NCBI GenBank assembly: GCA_937900485.1 | Contig: CALCEL010000004.1 | Coordinates: 1-14,329, forward strand | Origin: an uncultured Prevotellaceae bacterium | Lineage (GTDB): Bacteria; Bacteroidota; Bacteroidia; Bacteroidales; Bacteroidaceae | Direction: 5' to 3' | DNA: 14,329 nucleotides | In this document: one piece after another, positions 1 to 7,752 of the stretch | How the letters are laid out: each line of letters opens with the position of its first letter | How positions within the stretch are numbered: position 1 is the first letter of the stretch | Position numbers and translations under genes: made by a program | Notes under the pieces: model-generated | What the model was told of the DNA's origin: nothing | Seen by the model: only the letters and a program-made list of their open reading frames with translations | Databases searched by the model: none

Positions 1-104
1 TATTTTAATGGCAACAACTTCCTTCATTCTTTTGAAATTATTTAGGACACTATTGAGATTTGATTATCTTTTTTCCGTTAATTATCAAAAAAATAGGCGA
101 AAAT

Positions 105-135
105 TTTGTAGTCAGAGATAAACTAAATATCTTTG
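105..135 (+). promoter_or_regulatory. Bacteroidota sigma-ABfr promoter for the hydrolase lipoprotein gene
   Basis: TTTG at 105-108 is followed after 19 bases by TATCTTTG at 128-135. This matches the Bacteroidetes consensus of a -33 TTTG box and a -7 TAnnTTTG box with the usual spacing. Transcription would start near 142, giving an AT-rich untranslated leader of about 90 bases before the ATG at 231. I see no gene in 1-230. This is the best promoter match in the window. Confidence 0.7.
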
Positions 136-230
136 CGCAGTACTTAAAGCGTTTAAGTGCGAGTAACTAATTCATCCAATAGAGTTTATTTTTTTATAAT
201 AAAAATGTTCTATCTTCAATCAATTAAATT

Positions 231-1676
231 ATGAAAATCGTGAAAAAAATCGTTTTGTCATGTATGTGCATGACCGCGTTTGCTGCGTTTGTAAGTTGTT
301 CATCCGATGTTGAGGAGACTGAGGCATTGTCTGTGGACCAGACAGTCGAGTATAGCGACGCTGACCTCACCAACATCATCATCTCAGATGCTCAGCCGAC
401 AATTCTTACCGACAACGACTATACAGTCGAGGAGTTCGCCGACATGATCTTCGGTGTTGACGGAGCCAACGGCTCAACCGACGCGGCTTCGGAGAAGGCT
501 CAGTTCATTGAGAACGAGAAGAGAAAGACAGACTCTATTGCGAATGTGCTTGGACAGAATGGTATAACAAAATATTTCCATAAGACGACATATACCTATC
601 CGTCAGTAGACGAGAATGGTGATGTCATTTACCTCTCCGCTCTCGTTGCGTGGGGGTACTGGAAAGGTATTTTCAAGTCATACGAGTTGGATCAGGATAA
701 TATGGTCCTTTACTGCCCTTACACTCACACACTCAACAGCGAGTGCGCTACAGTCAGCGGTGGCGGTAACGAGCTGAAGCTTCTGACAGAGGAGACATTG
801 ATGATTATGCCTGACTATGAGGGCTTCGGCGCCACTAACGGTCGTGATCAGGTATACCTAAACCATGGTCTCTGCGCCCGTCAGATAGTTGACGCTCTGG
901 CTCCAGGTCTCAAGATATTCACAAACAACAAGGGGTCATTCGAGAAAGACTACAAGTTCGTCATAATGGGTGCGTCACAGGGGGGTGCTAACTCTATGGC
1001 TACGCTCAAGTATATGGAGAACACATACGAGACAAAGAACGGACTGACAAAGAATCTCGCAGACTGGTACGGTCTCGATCATGTCGACGTGTGCTGCGGT
1101 CCTTACAGCCCGGCCACTACGATGGAGAAGTACTATGAGTGGGGTAAGGTCTCATTCCCTGTTGCCTTCCCGCTTGTCATCAAATCTATGCTTATCTGCT
1201 ATCCTGACATCATGAGCGGTGTTGATGAGTCTGACTTCTATTCAGCGTCTTACCTCGCTCACAAGTCTGAGTTCGACTCTATCTTCAAGAACAAGACAAA
1301 GAGTGTGGATGACATCAACGAGCTGATGATTAAGTACTGCGCTACGGCAGCTCATCTTAAGGAGACTGACGAGGAGTTGTATATCGAGGATTTCATGAGC
1401 GTGGCAGGTAGAAACGCTAACTCAGAGATCAACCAGAAGCTTATGAAGTGTCTGAAGCTTAATGAGCTGACATCCGGATGGATTCCAATGCACAAGGTTG
1501 ACTTCTACGTGTCTGAGGGCGACAAGGTCGTTCCTTACGAGAACTCAGTTAAGATGATTGAGCTGTGCAACAAATATAATAAGGTGATAGACATCGACTA
1601 CAGCACGATAGGAACAAGCCATACTGCGTCATGTGCTAAGTGGATGGTGAAGAAGTTCACTCTTCATAACATTTGA
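231..1676 (+). CDS. Alpha/beta-hydrolase lipoprotein (secretory-lipase-like)
   Basis: A predicted exported hydrolase of 481 residues. The N-terminus has a basic start, a hydrophobic stretch and a lipobox-like site ending at Cys23 (AFVSC followed by SS), so it is probably a lipid-anchored envelope protein. The serine-hydrolase nucleophile elbow is GASQG with Ser249. Candidate triad partners are Asp431 in a SEGDKVVP segment and His464 in GTSHTA; this order and spacing fit the alpha/beta-hydrolase fold. The MPDYEGFG segment at about 193-200 resembles the PDYEG block of fungal-type secretory lipases and related bacterial esterases. The substrate cannot be read from the sequence; a lipid, acyl or glycan ester is plausible. 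A strong consensus promoter lies upstream, and a small putative lipoprotein gene follows after one base. Confidence 0.85.
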   Translation: MKIVKKIVLSCMCMTAFAAFVSCSSDVEETEALSVDQTVEYSDADLTNIIISDAQPTILTDNDYTVEEFADMIFGVDGANGSTDAASEKAQFIENEKRKTDSIANVLGQNGITKYFHKTTYTYPSVDENGDVIYLSALVAWGYWKGIFKSYELDQDNMVLYCPYTHTLNSECATVSGGGNELKLLTEETLMIMPDYEGFGATNGRDQVYLNHGLCARQIVDALAPGLKIFTNNKGSFEKDYKFVIMGASQGGANSMATLKYMENTYETKNGLTKNLADWYGLDHVDVCCGPYSPATTMEKYYEWGKVSFPVAFPLVIKSMLICYPDIMSGVDESDFYSASYLAHKSEFDSIFKNKTKSVDDINELMIKYCATAAHLKETDEELYIEDFMSVAGRNANSEINQKLMKCLKLNELTSGWIPMHKVDFYVSEGDKVVPYENSVKMIELCNKYNKVIDIDYSTIGTSHTASCAKWMVKKFTLHNI

Positions 1677-1677
1677 T

Positions 1678-1908
1678 ATGTCAGATGAGAAGTTGAGACA
1701 GTTGCTCTGCTTTGCGGCAGCAGGTGTCATGATGACGTTCTCGTCATGTGGCTGTAGTGGCAAGCGTGGTGGTGCTGACAAGTGGAGTGAGGTGCGTGAG
1801 TTTGTCGAGTCCGATTCCGTCACGTATCATGAGGAACATTCAGACTCGGTAGAGATAACGCTCTCCGACAGGATCAAGGCCTACCGCGCTGTCAAAGGCG
1901 CGAGGTGA
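1678..1908 (+). CDS. Small putative lipoprotein, unknown function
   Basis: A 76-residue ORF starting one base after the stop of the hydrolase gene, so it is likely translated from the same mRNA. Residues 9-24 are hydrophobic and end in FSSC, giving a possible lipidation site at Cys24, though the n-region is unusually acidic. The remaining 50 residues are polar and charged, with no domain I recognise. The tight spacing and the strong terminator 15 bases downstream support a real gene. The alternative is a chance open frame. Confidence 0.5.
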   Translation: MSDEKLRQLLCFAAAGVMMTFSSCGCSGKRGGADKWSEVREFVESDSVTYHEEHSDSVEITLSDRIKAYRAVKGAR

Positions 1909-1923
1909 CAACTGTTATGACGG

Positions 1924-1966
1924 AAACGAGAAAGAGACTCAGTTTAGCTGAGTCTCTTTCTCGTTT
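1924..1966. terminator. 19-bp intrinsic terminator shared by convergent genes
   Basis: Bases 1924-1942 and 1948-1966 form a perfect 19-bp inverted repeat with a 5-base loop (TTTAG). The plus-strand 3' arm ends in TTTT, giving a good terminator for the hydrolase and small-lipoprotein unit. On the minus strand the tail is only TTT, so termination there would be weaker. The arm is also coding on the minus strand: the stop codon of the EamA transporter (1944-1946) falls in the loop and its last six to seven codons fall in one arm. Confidence 0.85.
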
Positions 1967-2861
1967 TCTTGTTCACCATCGTCACGCCGACGAACACGAA
2001 TGTTATGGCGAAGGCCTGAGTCGTTCCGAATATGCCGACTCCCATTATGACGCTGACGGCGCAAGCCACGATGGGTTGCACGTAGTTGTACATCGCTATG
2101 GCTGTCGGGTGTAGTATTTTCTGCGCCTTGGTGGAGCAAATATAAGCGATGAATGTTCCGCCGAATACCACGAATAACGTTTCGAGGTATGTGGTGGCAC
2201 TTACTGACTGCCATTGAAGCGACACCATCCTGTTCAGTGAGAATGGTGTTATCACCAGCGAGGCGAATGTGGTCATCCACTTCATTAATGTTATTACTGA
2301 GTACTTGTTTATCACCGGCTTGAAGAACGTGAGATAAATGGCGTAGCTAAGCTGTGCGCAGAAACTCAGCAGGTCGCCGGTCAGCACTCCCTCTCCTCTG
2401 CCGCCTGTGCTGCCCTTGATAAGCGTGTACGCTCCGAAAGCACCCAGCAGCACGCCCGTCACCCTGCGTGTCGTGATGCTGTCATGAAGAAAGACGGCAG
2501 CCATGACCATTGTCAGGATCGGCAGGGTGGTGGTGATGATGCTGGCGTTTATGGGTGATGTGATGCTCAGTCCGATGGTGTAACAGCATTGGTTGAACAC
2601 GATGGCGAACATTGCCGCGAGGAACAGTTTCACAAGGTCCTTCTTGCTGATCTTCTCATTCCTTGTGAATAATGACGTGAGCCAGAAACACGTGGCGGCT
2701 CCCGTCACACGTAGCGTCACCATCTCGATGCCCGGTATGCCGTGAGTCATCGCGTCCTTGCCGAGAGGTGACATGAGCCCCCAGCAGGTGCAGGCGAATA
2801 ACATGCAGAGATGTCCGGAAATCTGTTTCTTGTCGCTTTTAGTGAGTAAGTCCTTTAACAT
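1944..2861 (-). CDS. EamA/DMT-family transporter
   Basis: A 305-residue inner-membrane protein with about ten hydrophobic segments arranged as two EamA repeats, roughly residues 16-150 and 163-297. Each repeat has the family's proline-containing helix (near INASIITTTLPIL at 104-116 and TAIAMYNYVQPIV at 253-265). Length is normal for the drug/metabolite transporter superfamily. The substrate cannot be assigned; family members export amino acids, metabolites or lipid-linked sugars. It is the last gene of a minus-strand set, 29 bases after the glycosyltransferase, so a role linked to glycan assembly is possible but unproven. It ends in a basic KKTRKR tail encoded by the terminator stem. Confidence 0.85.
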   Translation of the reverse strand: MLKDLLTKSDKKQISGHLCMLFACTCWGLMSPLGKDAMTHGIPGIEMVTLRVTGAATCFWLTSLFTRNEKISKKDLVKLFLAAMFAIVFNQCCYTIGLSITSPINASIITTTLPILTMVMAAVFLHDSITTRRVTGVLLGAFGAYTLIKGSTGGRGEGVLTGDLLSFCAQLSYAIYLTFFKPVINKYSVITLMKWMTTFASLVITPFSLNRMVSLQWQSVSATTYLETLFVVFGGTFIAYICSTKAQKILHPTAIAMYNYVQPIVACAVSVIMGVGIFGTTQAFAITFVFVGVTMVNKKTRKRLS

Positions 2862-2890
2862 ATCTTTTTACCTTTGTTTGCGTTCAACAG

Positions 2891-3859
2891 TTATCGTGTG
2901 TGTTTGAAGAGCAGGTACAGCCATTGCTGCAACCGGAAGAGTGTCCATGTCGGGAGCGTGGCGTAGCCGGGTTTGAGTCGTGTGGACGGAGAGATGAGTG
3001 AGGTGTCGATGGTGGTCCAGATCCTCTTCATCAGTACCATGCTCTGTGTGTAGTCGTCACTCGAGAGTCTGTCCTTGTTCGCACAGACCAGTCTGTAGCA
3101 CCCAATGAGATTCAGCCATCTCACCCGTTCGTGCAGTCGCAGGAGGTGAGTCTCGGCACCCATGTCCTCAAGAAGATGTTGCATGTGCTCGTTGGCAAGA
3201 AGGAAGTCGAGTCGTCTTGTGCTTATGACGTTACTCACACTCTCGTTGTTATGTCGGTACATATACACTCCCTTGCTCATGTACACGCCGCGTGAGGCGA
3301 GGTAGTGAAGTCGTGTCGTGTTGTCGTCGCTGAAAGAACGGCAGGTGTCATCGTATGGTATTTGGCGTTGTATGCTCATCCGTGTCATGTAGATGCCGTG
3401 TATCGTCCAATCGAGTGACAGCTCAAAGGCCTTGCCGCCCTTTATCGGGAAGTCAGCCTCCGCCCTCAGCTCCTCCTTCTCTCCGTTCTCATAGAACTTG
3501 ACGCATCTCATCAGCACGCAGTCAGCGTCGTCATGACTCTCGAATACGCTGACACATTCGGACAGTGTTGACGGAAGGAAGTAATCGTCGCTGTCCAGGA
3601 AACACACGAGGTCCCCGTCGCAGATGCCGATGCCTGTGTTGCGCGCCTTTGCCTGTCCTTGGTTGACGGTGTGTTGAATCAGTTTGAAGCGTGAGTCGCC
3701 TTCGACGTATTGTCTGACAATATCCGGCGATGAGTCCGTGGAGCAGTCGTCGACGCAGACGGCTTCCCAGTCTGTGTGGGTCTGTCGCAGCAGTGAGTCC
3801 AGACACTCACGCAGGTATTTCTCGGCGTTGTATATGGCTATGAGTATTGAGACCTTCAT
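2891..3859 (-). CDS. Family 2 glycosyltransferase
   Basis: A 322-residue GT-A fold sugar transferase. The N-terminus has the classic GT2 opening (MKVSILIAIYNAEKYL), the VDDCSTD segment with Asp37 and Asp38 for nucleotide-sugar binding, and the metal-binding LDSDD motif at 88-92. The catalytic domain spans about residues 1-210. The C-terminal 110 residues have no recognisable signature and no clear membrane anchor, so the enzyme is probably cytoplasmic or peripheral. The donor and acceptor sugars cannot be inferred. The gene starts 9 bases after the flippase stop, so the two are co-transcribed and probably act on the same surface polysaccharide. Confidence 0.92.
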   Translation of the reverse strand: MKVSILIAIYNAEKYLRECLDSLLRQTHTDWEAVCVDDCSTDSSPDIVRQYVEGDSRFKLIQHTVNQGQAKARNTGIGICDGDLVCFLDSDDYFLPSTLSECVSVFESHDDADCVLMRCVKFYENGEKEELRAEADFPIKGGKAFELSLDWTIHGIYMTRMSIQRQIPYDDTCRSFSDDNTTRLHYLASRGVYMSKGVYMYRHNNESVSNVISTRRLDFLLANEHMQHLLEDMGAETHLLRLHERVRWLNLIGCYRLVCANKDRLSSDDYTQSMVLMKRIWTTIDTSLISPSTRLKPGYATLPTWTLFRLQQWLYLLFKHTR

Positions 3860-3868
3860 GAGTCGTGT

Positions 3869-5389
3869 TTACTTTTTCCTTAGTTTTTCCTTGATCTTGA
3901 CCGTGAGCTGGCTGACGATGTTAGTGTCACGTCTGAGAATACGCAGAGACATGAGCAGTGAGGCGAGAAGTATCATAGCCCCAATGACGTACCTTAAGGC
4001 TCCGTGTGTAGTGAATGATATAATCACGGACGCCGTCAACAGCACAAACTGTATGATGTAGAAGTGTCCCAGGCGTGTGCAGAAACGGAAGGAGTACAGC
4101 TTCCTATAGAGAGTGTGTATTATCACGGCGTCAAGAAGGCCCGCCGAAGATAAGGCGAGTCCTGTGCCTACCAGTCCGAAGTGACGGTAGGACAACGGTA
4201 TGACTGACGCTATGTAGATGTCGTACATCAGCTCCGTCAACATGTATATCTTTGAGTCGCCGTGTGCGAGTGACAGATATGCCGCCGGCAGGGTGAGTGC
4301 TTTGAAGTACATGTAGAAGCTGGCGCATATAGCCATCGGTACGGCGTCCATGAATTTATTTGAGAACAGCACGACGACTATCAGCGGCATGGCTACGACA
4401 AACAGTATCAGTATGGGGGAGATGAGCAGTGCGCACACCTCTGTCTGCTGGTTCACCGTGGCGTTTTGCCTCGTCGTGTCGTGCTTGATGGCTGACAGTC
4501 GCGGGAAGTAGTCTGCCTCTATGGCGATGAACACCATCGACGCGTATGTCACCGCCATGACGTATCCGCTGTGGTACAGTCCGACATCCTCCAGACATCC
4601 CCAGTTGAGAATCAACACCCTGATGATGTATTCCGCTCCCTGTCCGAACACTCCGGCGATGATGTAGCCCAGACCGAGTTTTACCATGGGAGCGCCCAGT
4701 GAGTAGGTGTCTTTCTGGAACGGTGACACCCTCCATGGTACCACCTTATTGCAGAAGTACAGCTGTATGCACATGACGGACAGTGTGGTGGCAAGCAGTG
4801 AGTACACGATTCCGCTGAGTCCTATATAATAGTAGATGGGTATGCACAGCGTTACTGCGGCAAAGGAGCTGTATACAGAAGCCACTGCCACGTTCTTCAG
4901 TTTCTTTGTGCCTTTGAGAATGGACAGCTCACCAGCGGATACGGATAGGAACGCCACGGCGGGGGCAAGTAGCATGAAGTTGTCGGCGTTGCCCGTGTCG
5001 CCAAATGTCCATTCACTGATTTGCGCGGAAAGGAGCATCATGATAAGCATGCCTACCAGTCCTGTGCATAAGGTCCACGTGCGTACAACTCGAGCGTACT
5101 GTCTCACGGTCCCCATGTCGCCTGTCTCGTGAATCTCCGCAATGTGTTTCACGGCGCTGAACGGAATGCCGAAGTTCGTTGAGTCGTTGGTCAGTTTCAG
5201 GGAGCTGTTGAAGATGTTGATGAGGGCTGCTCCGCTCGTGCCGAGCAGCAGAGCGACAAGCTTGTTCCTCACGAGTCCCATCAGCATGGTTATCCCTTGG
5301 ACACCCCCGAAGATGCCCGTGTATTTAATCACATGATTGTATGTGGTGCAGTCTTCCTCCTCTGTGATGCTATGTTTGTTCTCTTCCAT
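3869..5389 (-). CDS. Wzx-like polysaccharide flippase
   Basis: A 506-residue polytopic protein of the oligosaccharide flippase (PST/MVF) type, thought to flip undecaprenyl-linked oligosaccharides across the inner membrane. After a charged cytoplasmic N-terminus (about 20 residues), the first helix region carries the typical GLVRNKLVALLLG segment, followed by repeated hydrophobic helices, about 12-14 in all. The order and length fit O-antigen translocase relatives. It is the first gene of the minus-strand set. I find no good TAnnTTTG promoter directly upstream on the minus strand; a TATATTTT (5406-5413) is only about 16 bases from the ATG, probably too close. The glycan itself is not identified, since only one glycosyltransferase accompanies it. 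Confidence 0.88.
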   Translation of the reverse strand: MEENKHSITEEEDCTTYNHVIKYTGIFGGVQGITMLMGLVRNKLVALLLGTSGAALINIFNSSLKLTNDSTNFGIPFSAVKHIAEIHETGDMGTVRQYARVVRTWTLCTGLVGMLIMMLLSAQISEWTFGDTGNADNFMLLAPAVAFLSVSAGELSILKGTKKLKNVAVASVYSSFAAVTLCIPIYYYIGLSGIVYSLLATTLSVMCIQLYFCNKVVPWRVSPFQKDTYSLGAPMVKLGLGYIIAGVFGQGAEYIIRVLILNWGCLEDVGLYHSGYVMAVTYASMVFIAIEADYFPRLSAIKHDTTRQNATVNQQTEVCALLISPILILFVVAMPLIVVVLFSNKFMDAVPMAICASFYMYFKALTLPAAYLSLAHGDSKIYMLTELMYDIYIASVIPLSYRHFGLVGTGLALSSAGLLDAVIIHTLYRKLYSFRFCTRLGHFYIIQFVLLTASVIISFTTHGALRYVIGAMILLASLLMSLRILRRDTNIVSQLTVKIKEKLRKK

Positions 5390-5636
5390 TACTCATGTAA
5401 ACGTGAAAATATATAAAATATTGTGAAAAGCCATGCCTTATTGACGCTTTAATATTAAATATGTGTGGGCGGGATGCGGAGAGTAGGTAGGTATGGTGCT
5501 TCGTGAGTGTCACGTGTGACGTGTTTTTTGCCCAATCTGCTTACAATTACTGAACAAATCGGGGTGAAATGTTTACTGTTGATGCAAAATCGGTAAAAAA
5601 TATCTATTATTTATAAGCGTGTATTGATAAAAAGCT

Positions 5637-5644
5637 TATATTTG
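5637..5644 (+). promoter_or_regulatory. -7 element of the ilv operon promoter
   Basis: TATATTTG matches the Bacteroidetes -7 consensus TAnnTTTG exactly. At the expected -33 position (about 5614-5617) there is no clear TTTG, so the promoter is partial. Transcription would start near 5651, about 30 bases before the leader peptide ATG, which is the right place for an attenuator leader. The rest of the 5390-5636 interval holds nothing else I can name. Confidence 0.6.
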
Positions 5645-5682
5645 CACTTGTAATTCAGTAATAATACGGAAGAGTAAAGAAA

Positions 5683-5778
5683 ATGTTTGTAAGCAGCATT
5701 AGCATTCTACTATCAGTCATTAATCTAGTGGTCGTCAAGAAAAGCTCTTGTCGCAAGGAAGTTTGTGCTACTTATTAA
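5683..5778 (+). CDS. ilv operon leader peptide (branched-chain amino acid rich)
   Basis: A 31-codon ORF with an ATG at 5683 and TAA at 5776, preceded by purine-rich sequence (ggaagagtaaagaaa). Residues 6-18 read ISILLSVINLVVV: 10 of 13 are Ile, Leu or Val, precisely the products of the downstream operon, and they end in three consecutive Val codons. The tail (KKSSCRKEVCATY) is encoded by the bases that form the alternative RNA structures. All three Leu codons are CTA, a codon that appears only sporadically in the structural genes here. Such composition, size and position are typical of attenuation leader peptides such as those of enterobacterial ilv and leu operons. It probably has no function beyond being translated. 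Confidence 0.85.
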   Translation: MFVSSISILLSVINLVVVKKSSCRKEVCATY

Positions 5779-5818
5779 CGTCATATTACAATATGTGCAT
5801 AAAGCCTTTCTTACGACA
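5733..5818 (+). promoter_or_regulatory. Protector and antiterminator structures of the ilv attenuator
   Basis: Two mutually exclusive pairings are visible. Protector: CAAGA at 5736-5740 pairs with TCTTG at 5746-5750, extended by two pairs across one mismatch (5733-5734 with 5752-5753). Antiterminator: 5749-5761 pairs with 5806-5818, 12 of 13 positions (one mismatch at 5754/5813, one G-U), which uses up the left arm of the terminator. A ribosome stalled on the Ile/Leu/Val codons would break the protector and free 5749-5761. One that reaches the stop at 5776 would let the protector form and leave the terminator free. The pairing is read from sequence; the mechanism is inference from known attenuators. 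Confidence 0.75.
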
Positions 5819-5835
5819 GTGAGGGAGGTTTTTTT
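5801..5835 (+). terminator. Attenuator terminator upstream of ilvD
   Basis: CCTTTCTTAC (5805-5814) pairs with GTGAGGGAGG (5819-5828) over 10 bp, including three G-U pairs, around a GACA loop. The stem can be extended by AAAG at 5801-5804 pairing into the following seven Ts (5829-5835). This is an intrinsic terminator 28 bases before the ilvD start codon and downstream of the leader stop, so full-length operon transcription requires read-through. Confidence 0.8.
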
Positions 5836-5863
5836 GGTTATGTGAACAAATAAAAATACATAT

Positions 5864-7666
5864 ATGAAACATCAATTACGCAGTGCGGTGTGCACAGAAG
5901 GTCGTCGTATGGCTGGAGCCCGAGCATTATGGGTGGCTAACGGCATGAAGCGAGAGCAGTTCGGAAAACCGATTATTGCCATAGTGAATTCTTTTACTCA
6001 GTTCGTCCCGGGTCATACTCATCTTCATGAGGCGGGCCAGATTATCAAGGAGGAGATTGAGAAGTTAGGTTGCTATGCGGCTGAGTTCAACACGATAGCG
6101 ATAGATGATGGTATAGCTATGGGACACGATGGTATGCTGTACTCATTGCCAAGCCGTGACATCATCGCTGATTCCGTGGAGTATATGTGTAACGCTCACA
6201 AGGCAGACGCCATGATATGTGTGTCCAACTGCGATAAGATTACTCCGGGTATGCTGATGGCTGCCATGCGTCTGAATATCCCTGCGGTGTTCGTCAGCGG
6301 AGGACCGATGGAGGCCGGTAAGTATAAAGGTGAGAACCTCGACCTCATAGCTGCCATGATTAAGGGCGCTGACCCTACCGTGGGCGATGAGGAACTGGCT
6401 GAGGTGGAGAATCGCGCGTGCCCTGGATGTGGATGTTGCTCAGGTATGTTCACAGCGAACTCCATGAATAATCTCACGGAGGCTATCGGTTTGTCATTGC
6501 CGGGTAACGGTACGATACTCGCCACTCACGTGAACAGACGCCGACTCATGCAGGACGCCGCAAGGCAGATTGTGAAGAATGCGCTGGCTTACTACGAGGA
6601 CGGAGACGAGAGCGTTCTTCCACGCTCAATAGCCACAAGGACCGCCTTCCTCAACGCCATGACTCTCGATATCGCTATGGGTGCTTCCACGAACACTGTG
6701 CTGCACCTGCTCGCCGTGGCTCAAGAGGCTGGAGTGGACTTCACAATGGCCGACATCGACAAGCTGTCTCGTAAGACTCCTTTCCTCTGTAAGCTCGCTC
6801 CAAACTCTCAGAAGTATTCCGTTCAGGAGTGTGGACGCGCAGGCGGTATGATGGGACTTCTTGGCGAACTGGCTAAGGGCGATCTCATCGACACAAGCGT
6901 GAAGCGCGTGAATGGATCTACCCTCGCTGAGGATATTGAGAGGTACTGCATACTGAAGGAGAATGTCGACGCTGAGGCTGTCCGCATCTATTCATCAGCT
7001 CCGGCTGGTGTGTTCTGCAATAAGCTGGGTGTTCAAGACAGTAAATATGAGACTCTGGATACAGACCGCGCCAACGGATGTATCCGTGACATCGAGCACG
7101 CATACACTAAGGATGGCGGTATGGCGATCCTCTTTGGTAACATCGCTCAGGATGGCTGCGTGGTCAAGACCGCCGGTGTGGACGAGTCAATATGGAAATT
7201 CTCAGGACCGGCTGTGGTGTTCGACTCACAGGAGGATGCCTGCGAGGGAATACTCGGAGGAAAAGTGAAGAAGGGCGACGTCGTCGTCATTACTCATGAG
7301 GGTCCTAAGGGCGGACCGGGTATGCAGGAGATGCTTTATCCTACATCGTATATCAAGTCAATGCACATGGGTAAGGAGTGCGCCCTCATCACGGACGGAC
7401 GCTTCTCAGGCGGTACTTCAGGACTGTCTATCGGACACGTCTCTCCTGAGGCAGCCTCAGGCGGTAACATCGGTAAGATTGTCGACGGAGATATTATTGA
7501 TATCGACATTCCTAACCGCTCCATCAATGTGAGACTGACAGACGAGGAGCTGGCGGCGCGTCCGCAGCAGCCTTTGAAGCGTAAGAGAACCGTGTCAAAG
7601 GCTCTGCGCGCTTATGCTCAGTCGGTGGCAAGCGCGGACAAGGGTGGTGTGAGAATCATCGACTGA
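5864..7666 (+). CDS. ilvD: Dihydroxy-acid dehydratase
   Basis: Catalyses dehydration of 2,3-dihydroxy-isovalerate and 2,3-dihydroxy-3-methylvalerate to the 2-keto acids that precede Val/Leu and Ile. It is a cytoplasmic Fe-S enzyme that uses Mg2+. The 600 residues cover the whole IlvD/Edd family length. Signatures seen are SNCDKITPGM (Cys123, Lys125) and CPGCGCCSGMFTANSMN, in which Cys192 aligns with the cluster Cys of the E. coli enzyme, plus the C-terminal DGRFSGGTSG block with the catalytic Ser region. The start MKHQLRSAVCTEGRRMAGAR matches the family N-terminus. It is the first structural gene after the attenuator. ilvB follows after about 100 bases that contain a GC-rich hairpin. Confidence 0.97.
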   Translation: MKHQLRSAVCTEGRRMAGARALWVANGMKREQFGKPIIAIVNSFTQFVPGHTHLHEAGQIIKEEIEKLGCYAAEFNTIAIDDGIAMGHDGMLYSLPSRDIIADSVEYMCNAHKADAMICVSNCDKITPGMLMAAMRLNIPAVFVSGGPMEAGKYKGENLDLIAAMIKGADPTVGDEELAEVENRACPGCGCCSGMFTANSMNNLTEAIGLSLPGNGTILATHVNRRRLMQDAARQIVKNALAYYEDGDESVLPRSIATRTAFLNAMTLDIAMGASTNTVLHLLAVAQEAGVDFTMADIDKLSRKTPFLCKLAPNSQKYSVQECGRAGGMMGLLGELAKGDLIDTSVKRVNGSTLAEDIERYCILKENVDAEAVRIYSSAPAGVFCNKLGVQDSKYETLDTDRANGCIRDIEHAYTKDGGMAILFGNIAQDGCVVKTAGVDESIWKFSGPAVVFDSQEDACEGILGGKVKKGDVVVITHEGPKGGPGMQEMLYPTSYIKSMHMGKECALITDGRFSGGTSGLSIGHVSPEAASGGNIGKIVDGDIIDIDIPNRSINVRLTDEELAARPQQPLKRKRTVSKALRAYAQSVASADKGGVRIID

Positions 7667-7692
7667 TAAAGACAGAAAGAAAGTTAACAGGT

Positions 7693-7752
7693 CGGGTGGT
7701 GAGTGGACTGCTGATTTGTGTTGCGTGAGTGACCGCCGCCCGTTCTTTATTT
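7693..7752 (+). promoter_or_regulatory. Intercistronic hairpin between ilvD and ilvB
   Basis: CGGGTGGTG (7693-7701) pairs with CGCCGCCCG (7734-7742) over 9 bp with two G-U pairs, enclosing a loop of about 32 bases, followed by ttctttattt. This could be a weak terminator, a processing site or an mRNA stability element that sets IlvD and IlvB levels apart. It covers the GTG at 7729 that would extend ilvB, which argues against that start. Confidence 0.35.

Noticed and set aside
2869..2876. Plus-strand TACCTTTG between the EamA and glycosyltransferase genes
   Set aside because: It matches a -7 box but points against the minus-strand genes and has no plus-strand gene to serve; an antisense promoter is possible but unsupported.
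4356..4736. 126-residue minus-strand open frame inside the flippase gene
   Set aside because: It overlaps a clear membrane protein gene in another frame and has a His/Arg-rich composition typical of a shadow frame.
5511..5529. CACGT/ACGTG 5-bp hairpin followed by six Ts, resembling a terminator
   Set aside because: The stem is only 5 bp with a 3-base loop, and no plus-strand gene lies upstream; probably chance.
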